Shown piece by piece: positions 58,671-64,000 of a stretch of 64,000 bases of DNA. The stretch spans positions 85,259,168 through 85,323,167 of the forward strand of contig OX235270.1 of NCBI GenBank assembly GCA_944472135.2. The letters are read 5' to 3'. The stretch is from Trichobilharzia regenti (taxonomy: Eukaryota; Platyhelminthes; Trematoda; Strigeidida; Schistosomatidae). The position numbers were made by a program, and so were the translations under genes. Every line of letters starts with the position of its first letter. Position 1 is the first letter of the stretch. A model generated the notes under the pieces. It did not search any database, was not told the origin of the DNA, and was given only the letters and a program-made list of their open reading frames with translations.

Positions 58671-59220
58671 AGACTCTTTTCAACGAATTTATCATCAAGC
58701 TGTACAGTCGTATATATATGGTTTTTAAGAAGTTATATCCGGTGAGGGAATTGAATCTTAGGTGCGAATGCATAAAATAATAATAATAATAATAATATGA
58801 AGTTCAATTAAAACTAAAATGTTTGTAATTGTAATCATAGTTAAACGTCAAGTGGCAAAACAGATTAATGTCATATATAGAATAATTCATAGGAGGGATA
58901 GAACTTGAAAAAGGATGTGCAATTATAGGATTAGTAGACAAATCGAATAAAACAAAAACGTTACGTAATATTGTGTGAAATTTAATAGCATAGAATTTAT
59001 CGTTGTAAAAAAGATGTGATTTAGAATGACAAGTGGAACAAGTGAAGTAATACCGGGGACAGTTCAAAGTGAGAATAGTAATAATAACAATTGACTTAAT
59101 AAGGAAGAGTATACAAACTGAGTAGACAAAATGAAAAATTGGTAGAGATAAAATATGATTGGGGATTACCATATTTTAGCATAGAGGGATTAAGATCATG
59201 AAAGTTGGAGGGGTTGAACG
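58671..59220. other. Spacer between Penelope-like fragments
   Basis: Contains an ATA/ATAATA microsatellite (58779-58799). Possibly the 3' untranslated end of the minus-strand Penelope-like element in its lower part; nothing else recognised. Confidence 0.4.
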
Positions 59221-59234
59221 AACTTTTTCTGTAC

Positions 59235-60216
59235 TCAGAGATCTGGCTTTTCTGTCTCGATAGCCAAAGCTTCAGCAATACAGATGAATCGGGCACGTAG
59301 GGATTTGGGTAGATTGCTCTTTGCCTTGTAGATGATTTTAAAGGCGGAGGCTATAGAGGTTGTGTGATCATTATCGACCAGATGTTCTATGATCGCGCTT
59401 CTTATTGCTCCACTTCCACCTTTTCGTAGCCATTCAGGATAATGTTCTTGCACCCTCTTGGACATAACTCGAGTCGAACGACCGATATACCTAGCTCCAC
59501 AAGAGCAGGTGAATTGATAAACGCACATAGAGTTGGTCGACAGTGGGATCTTGTCCTTCAGGTTATTGAACAATAATGGTCGGCTAGTAAAAGCTATTCT
59601 TAGGGAATGTTCTTTTCAGGGACTGTGATATCCTTCGTTTCATGATGTTGGAAGCTAAGTCCCCTTTGAATTCTAAGATCATGTAAAGTATTTTCTTGGG
59701 AGCAGTTGATAAGTCACGTTTTGTAGGCTTTGAATGTATATTCTTATCTATAAAACGTGGGGGAAATCCATTTTCCATTAAGATTTTCCTCAAAGTGTAT
59801 AACTCATCTTTCACAGTATCAGTGCTACATATGAATCGAATACGAGTGGCAAGCGACCGGACCAGGTTTCGTTTTCGACCAATGGGTACCCAGCTGTAGA
59901 AATTTGTCAGTTGACCATTCCATAACAGCTTACGATAAATCGATCTCTTCAGAGTTCCATCGGTCCTTCTTGATAAGTTCACATCGAGGAAATGAATGCT
60001 AGACTCGTTCTCCATTTCGAGTGTGAATTTTATCGCAGGATGGCACTCATTAAATACACTTAATATATTATTCAGGTTACAATCAATATTACAAATAATA
60101 AAGGTGTCATCTACATACCTTTTATACATTTGAAAGCTTTGGATTATAGGCTTCAGGCAACCATTTTCTAGACTGGACATAAAAATGTCTGCAAGGAGAG
60201 GACCCAAGGGAGAACC
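59235..60216 (-). mobile_element. Penelope-like element (RT palm and GIY-YIG), interrupted
   Basis: The minus-strand frame ending at 59584 carries the RT palm: GSPLGPLLADIFMSSLEN, KRYVDDTFIICN (intact YVDD), HFLDVNLSR, then VPIGRKRNLVRSLATRIRFI. A stop/frame break near 59584 separates the GIY-YIG nuclease frame (59235-59573): CVYQFTCSCGARYIGRSTRV then KRVQEHYP, with the Cys-containing spacer typical of Penelope-like elements, and a downstream Glu (ICIAEALAIETEKPDL). Coding sequence upstream of the palm is cut at 60216 by the LTR element, so the remaining N-terminal RT should lie beyond the window's end. The codons of the first frame beyond 60216 belong to the LTR, not to this element. Confidence 0.92.
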
Positions 60217-60534
60217 TGTAGCGGTAAATAATTCCCCAAAATTATTGACCACAGCAATCACTCATTGGATGCTGACCACCACTGTTTAAGTCGACTTGTT
60301 TAGCTGAAGGCTTCCGGTCAAGCATCCCCGCCATTTGGTACCCCGTCGTGTAACGTGCACGATCACTAGCTAGCTAAGCGTTCGTCTAATGGATGGTTTT
60401 GGTTACTAAATATATATCTTGGTTCGGACGATCAATTGTTGGCTTTCGCTTTGTCTTTGGTACGCGAGAATAAATTAATTAGAAGTTGTTGAACGAGATA
60501 TCACGTCAAACCTTTAATATCCGCCCACCTCTAA
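60217..60534 (+). repeat. 5' LTR of the CsRn1-type element (~318 bp)
   Basis: Left border fixed by identity with 63902-64000. The right border is placed just before tggtgagcctaaccg at 60537, so it is uncertain by a few bases. The site resembles the Trp-tRNA type used by CsRn1 relatives but with mismatches. Confidence 0.8.
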
Positions 60535-60649
60535 ACTGGTGAGCCTAACCGCGAACTTCATCTACGACAATTACTCAGATAATCCCGGCGAGTTCGTTCC
60601 ATTTTGTATTTGTTCTTGTACCATATATTATTCGATATAATTTTCGTCA

Positions 60650-60919
60650 TGAGTGATCTTAGTCCCAAGGTCATCCGTATCCGCTCAACTCCTAAAACCA
60701 TTCAGCTCGTACCATACTGGCCAGATAATGCTGAAACGTGGTTTCTGCTAGCTGAAGCAGATTTTTGTGAGCATGGGATAACTGATCAACGTTCACAGTT
60801 ACTTGCAGTTATTCACACCCTACCGCGGGAATTCAGCAAGTACGTAACATCACAGATGTTGAGTCCCGAGGTAAGTAACTCGTACGAGTTGCTGAAAGCA
60901 TCCCTCCTCAGGAGAAACG
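60650..60919 (+). CDS. gag, N-terminal part (CsRn1-type), broken by MITE
   Basis: MSDLSPKVIRIRSTPKTIQL leads into the CsRn1-style capsid start (PYWPDNAETWFLLAEADFCE; LLAVIHTLPREFSKYVTSQM; YELLKASLLRR). The ATG at 60650 gives a compact start; an earlier in-frame ATG at 60604 lies in sequence that looks untranslated. The frame is interrupted at 60920 by the MITE; skipping the MITE and one copy of its 8-bp duplication lets the same frame continue at about 61609. Confidence 0.8.
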
Positions 60920-61608
60920 GGCAAAGTTTAAGAATGGAGTCCCAAGAGATGCAAACGCACAATGACCTTGAGCCGACCAATCAGAAAATAGGAGGAATTT
61001 TGCATAAAATTTAACGTATATTTACACAAAAATGCATGAAAAAAACATTAAACGGATTATATTTCTCTGATATGACTTAAAAATACGTTCCAGTTGCGAT
61101 GAAGAGTATCAGTTGCTAATTTGGACTAGTTTCTGTAGATGTAATCACCAAAGAGACTGAAGGTGTGCTGTTTTGGGAATGGTTCATCTCTCTTCTCTTG
61201 CTGTGTAGTCCTCTCCTCAGCCCTCGGTTTAGTTACTATGGTTCCAGTAAGAGCATTGGTGACTACATACAAGGCAAATAAGGATGACAAAAGAACTTGA
61301 AATAAACGAAAAATCTATTCCTAATCGCTACCCTAACCCTAAACCCTAACCCTAAAGCCTAACCCTAACCATAACCCTAACCACAATACTCGCCTTAACC
61401 CCTATCCTAACCCTAACGAGATGTTAACACATTGTCCAAACAGTAATAAAAGTGTTATCTGGGTGAAACTTGCTCCTTATTTGATGAATAGGGTTGATAT
61501 TTCAGCTATGATAATGACAGGAACCGTTAGCCAACGACTAGCATGCGTTCAAGGTCATTTGAGCGTTGAAGGTTTTGGGACGCTATTCTTAAACTTCGCC
61601 GAGAAACG
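60912..61608 (-). mobile_element. MITE copy 2 with internal telomere-like repeats, inside gag
   Basis: A 681-bp element (60920-61600) flanked by gagaaacg (60912-60919 and 61601-61608). Termini ggcaaagtttaagaatggag / ggcgaagtttaagaatagcg. The interior holds a degenerate CCCTAA tract (about 61329-61415). Same element as 18163-18857 in reverse, without the SINE piece. It is the youngest insertion in this nest. Confidence 0.92.
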
Positions 61609-62165
61609 CTCTCACGGACAGACAACGTCTAGATGAATTATTTCGCAACATCGAGTTAGGAGATCAGTCAGCCGTGAGCATGCTGACAAGAATGAAACAA
61701 GTCGTCGGCCAATATCAGTTCGACGAAGGACTGTTTAGAGAACTCTTCTTAACCAAGTTGCCACAATCTGTACAGACCGTACTTGTGACACTTGAGGGTA
61801 CTGTAATAGAGAACTTAGCTATTACTGCAGATAAGATTCTAGAAATAACTAAACGGTCTGTCCCCGAAATATGCTCGATGACTAAGCAGACTTCGAGTGA
61901 GGATCCTGCAATGACAGAGTTATGCAACTCCCTTCAGCAGATGTTTAGGTCAAACATGTCTTCCAACTCCTCTGACCGTCGTCCTAAATCTCCTCAACGC
62001 AGGAACTCGCGTGGTCGATCTAAGTCCAAACCACGTTCACTGAAAAACCCTGACTGGTGCTGGTACCACAACACCTATGGCCAAGAAGCGAAGTGTTGCC
62101 GTAAGCCTTGTAACTTCGGAAATGTCTCAAAGTCTGTGGGAAACTATCCCGCCGGCACGCGTTAG
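61609..62165 (+). CDS. gag, C-terminal part (CsRn1-type)
   Basis: Continues the capsid ([40 protein letters not shown]) and ends with the nucleocapsid motif [20 protein letters not shown] (near 62057-62116), a CHCC-type finger characteristic of the CsRn1 group rather than the usual CCHC. A Ser/Arg/Lys-rich linker (about 61975-62045) precedes it. Stop TAG at 62163. The protease frame overlaps in -1. Confidence 0.85.
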
Positions 62166-63400
62166 CGGCAACCGTCGCCGGTGGCACTAGCCGCCTACTT
62201 TACATCCATGATGTGATAAGCCAGACTCGATACTTAGTCGACACAGGCGCCGAAGTCAGCGTCCTTCCTGCTACAGCAGCAGATCGACAGAAGGAACCTA
62301 CCTTCAACTTACAGGCTGCAAATGGAAAACCAATCGCAACCTTTGGTAGGAAATACGTCTATCTGAACGTAGGTTTACGCAAACCTATTCGGTGGATTTT
62401 CCTTCTCGCTGACGTTACAATGCCCATCATTGGCACGGACCTACTTAATCATCATGATTTACTCGTAGACGTCCGCCGAAAACGACTGATTGACAATACT
62501 ACTAGTCTGTCTATCAAAGGCATCACCTACATAGGCCCTAGTTTGTCACCCGTTAAGATAAAGGCAATTCTTGATCCAACTTTTCAACCTATCGTTGACA
62601 AGTATCCGGAACTTAACTGCCCGTCGAACGACCTACCGTGCATAACCAGCAATGTTATGCACCACATCATTACCACAGGACAACCTGTGACATCTAAAGC
62701 ACGACGATTAGCTCCTGACAAACTGAGAATCGCCAGGAATGAATTTGACCATATGCTTAGCCTTGGCATCATTCGACCTTCGAATAGCCCATGGGCATCC
62801 CCACTTCATATGGTTCCGAAAAAGGATAGCAACGATTGGCGACCCACCGGTGATTACCGGCGAGTGAATGCCAAAACAACCCCTGATTGCTACCCGTTGC
62901 CTCATATACACGACTTGACGGCAACCTTATCCGGCGCGACTATATTCTCCAAAATCGACTTGGTTAAAGCGTATAACCAAATCCCGATGGCAACAGAAGA
63001 CATCCCGAAAACGGCTATCATTACGCCTTTCGGACTTTTTGAATTTCTACGTATGCCATTCGGTCTTCGGAATGCAGCCCAAACATTCCAACGCTTCATC
63101 GACGAAGTATTTCGCGGTCTCGACTTTGTATACGCATACTTAGACGACTGCCTCATTGCCAGTCCAGACAAGGAAACTCACCTTAGGCACTTGGACTTGG
63201 CATTTGACAGGTTACGCCAACATGGTGTTACCATCAATATTCAAAAATGTCAAATCGGTGTTGACTCACTCGACTTCCTGGGTCACACTATTGACTGCAA
63301 GGGCATTCGCCCACTGGCTACTAAGGTTGAGCCTCCTAAGAAAAACCGTTCTGGACGCACCGTAAGGTTCCCAGAATATCTGCACACTTATTTGACTTAA
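62130..63400 (+). CDS. pol: protease and reverse transcriptase fused to the pol C-terminus
   Basis: In the -1 frame relative to gag. Protease: [15 protein letters not shown] (DTGA near 62240) and IIGTDLL near the end. [61 protein letters not shown] at about 63137-63148, and [14 protein letters not shown]. Right after PLATKVE the frame passes into [17 protein letters not shown], which has the style of the pol carboxyl end in this group, and stops at 63398. The RT connection domain, RNase H and integrase, normally several hundred residues, are absent with the frame kept. The first credible codons overlap the end of gag (about 62130); no ATG marks the start. Confidence 0.88.
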
Positions 63401-63901
63401 CGAAGTCGTGTGATTCACGCAACTCACTCGTTTGTGGTACTAACTTTTTTTTTTGACGTATAAATTTTTTTTATATACAGTACCACCGAACACAAAAAAA
63501 TTTTTTTTCAACAGTTCATGTAACATACACAAAAAAATTAATTAGATGTATTTTTTTTCGATGTTCTGAACTTAGCATTATTTTACTGTATAGTAAATGC
63601 ACATAATTTTTTTTAACCAAAAAGCTCATTTCGTACATTTTCCTCGACATGGTTCTTAGCGTTCTTGTTTTCTTTTCCAGGTGCGACGGGCACTGGACGG
63701 GAAACAAACGAAGCACGGAATCCAACGAACAACACCAGGAAGCTATGTACAAACACCCCATTAGCATAGGCAGACAAACCAGTAGGCATAAGACCAAGCC
63801 GCTCGGAAGATTTTTTTCACCCGAAAGGGAACCATCGAGTTTTTTTACTTCCGGCTGGTTCTGTCTTAGGGTCCTCACGACCCCACTAGGGGGGAGTGAG
63901 C
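63401..63901 (+). other. 3' untranslated region and polypurine tract of the CsRn1-type element
   Basis: Contains long T and A runs on the plus strand (63449-63510, 63551-63559, 63609-63615). It ends with the polypurine tract aggggggagtgagc (63888-63901) directly before the 3' LTR. The short frames here are not credible genes. Confidence 0.8.
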
Positions 63902-64000
63902 TGTAGCGGTAAATAATTCCCCAAAATTATTGACCACAGCAATCACTCATTGGATGCTGACCACCACTGTTTAAGTCGACTTGTTTAGCTGAAGGCTTCC
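63902..64000 (+). repeat. 3' LTR of the CsRn1-type element, cut by window end
   Basis: The first 99 bp show no difference from 60217-60315 in the words I compared (tgtagcggtaaataattccc, tgctgaccaccactgtttaa). Confidence 0.95.

Larger units (their letters stand above)
60217..64000 (+). mobile_element. CsRn1-type Ty3/gypsy LTR retrotransposon, internally deleted, runs off the window
   Basis: The 5' LTR starts tgtagcggtaaataattccc at 60217 and the 3' LTR starts with the same words at 63902, cut by the window end after 99 bp. Order: LTR, primer-binding-like tggtgagcctaaccg (60537), gag (split by a MITE), protease, RT, then directly the pol C-terminal tail, and a polypurine tract (aggggggagtgagc, 63888-63901). 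RNase H and integrase are missing. It is inserted in the minus-strand Penelope-like element; the second target duplication is outside the window. CsRn1-group assignment rests on the CHCC Gag finger and Gag/pol style. Confidence 0.93.

Noticed and set aside
62584..63171. Minus-strand frames over pol
   Set aside because: Antisense to a well-supported protease/RT frame.
63516..63906. Two overlapping frames on opposite strands before the 3' LTR
   Set aside because: They lie in the 3' untranslated region between the pol stop and the polypurine tract, with no recognisable domain.

Overview
The window looks like nuclear DNA of a blood fluke (Schistosoma or a close relative). It is A+T-rich, its host exons are small and separated by kilobase introns with GT-AG borders, and it is crowded with flatworm-type retroelements. 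These include two LINE families, Penelope-like elements with GIY-YIG domains, a CsRn1-type Ty3/gypsy element with a CHCC Gag finger, and 332-bp tRNA-like/hammerhead SINE repeats of the Sm-alpha kind. The organism is inferred from these element types; no species-diagnostic gene was found.

Only one host gene is supported. Ten exons on the + strand (3075-3225, 4692-4761, 9666-9808, 11647-12036, 13994-14213, 25996-26217, 34520-34746, 51649-51808, 54168-54317, 57818-57997) join with perfect phase agreement. They encode about 620-636 residues of a Glu/Lys/Gln-rich, mostly coiled-coil protein. Its N-terminus lies upstream of the window. I cannot name it; a long coiled-coil ciliary or cytoskeletal protein is the best guess.

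Nearly everything else is intronic or flanking repeat. From 1 to 9.6 kb: a 472-bp palindrome, a duplicated intron segment (4.9-8.0 kb) interrupted by a LINE, and a SINE. 9.98-10.53 kb: an LTR element whose two ends are both U3 ends. 15-26 kb: two LINE-B copies in inverted orientation, a tRNA-derived SINE, a MITE carrying telomere-like repeats, a long LINE-A copy, an antisense solo LTR and a second SINE dimer. 27.6-29.6 kb: a broken Penelope-like element. 33.1-33.5 kb: a TIR element with a tRNA-like core. 35.36-43.95 kb: a 1586-bp, 5.4-copy tandem array made from a dead LINE. 44.5-51.6 kb: the second copy of the duplicated intron segment, split by an LTR-internal-LTR-internal-LTR retrotransposon with one 5-bp target duplication outside. 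52-57.8 kb: LINE and SINE remnants.

Downstream of the last exon (58.3-64.0 kb) lies a nest. A minus-strand Penelope-like element is interrupted by a CsRn1-type LTR retrotransposon (RNase H and integrase lost), and that element's gag is interrupted by a second telomere-repeat MITE. No true tRNA or rRNA genes, CRISPR arrays or prokaryotic operons were seen.
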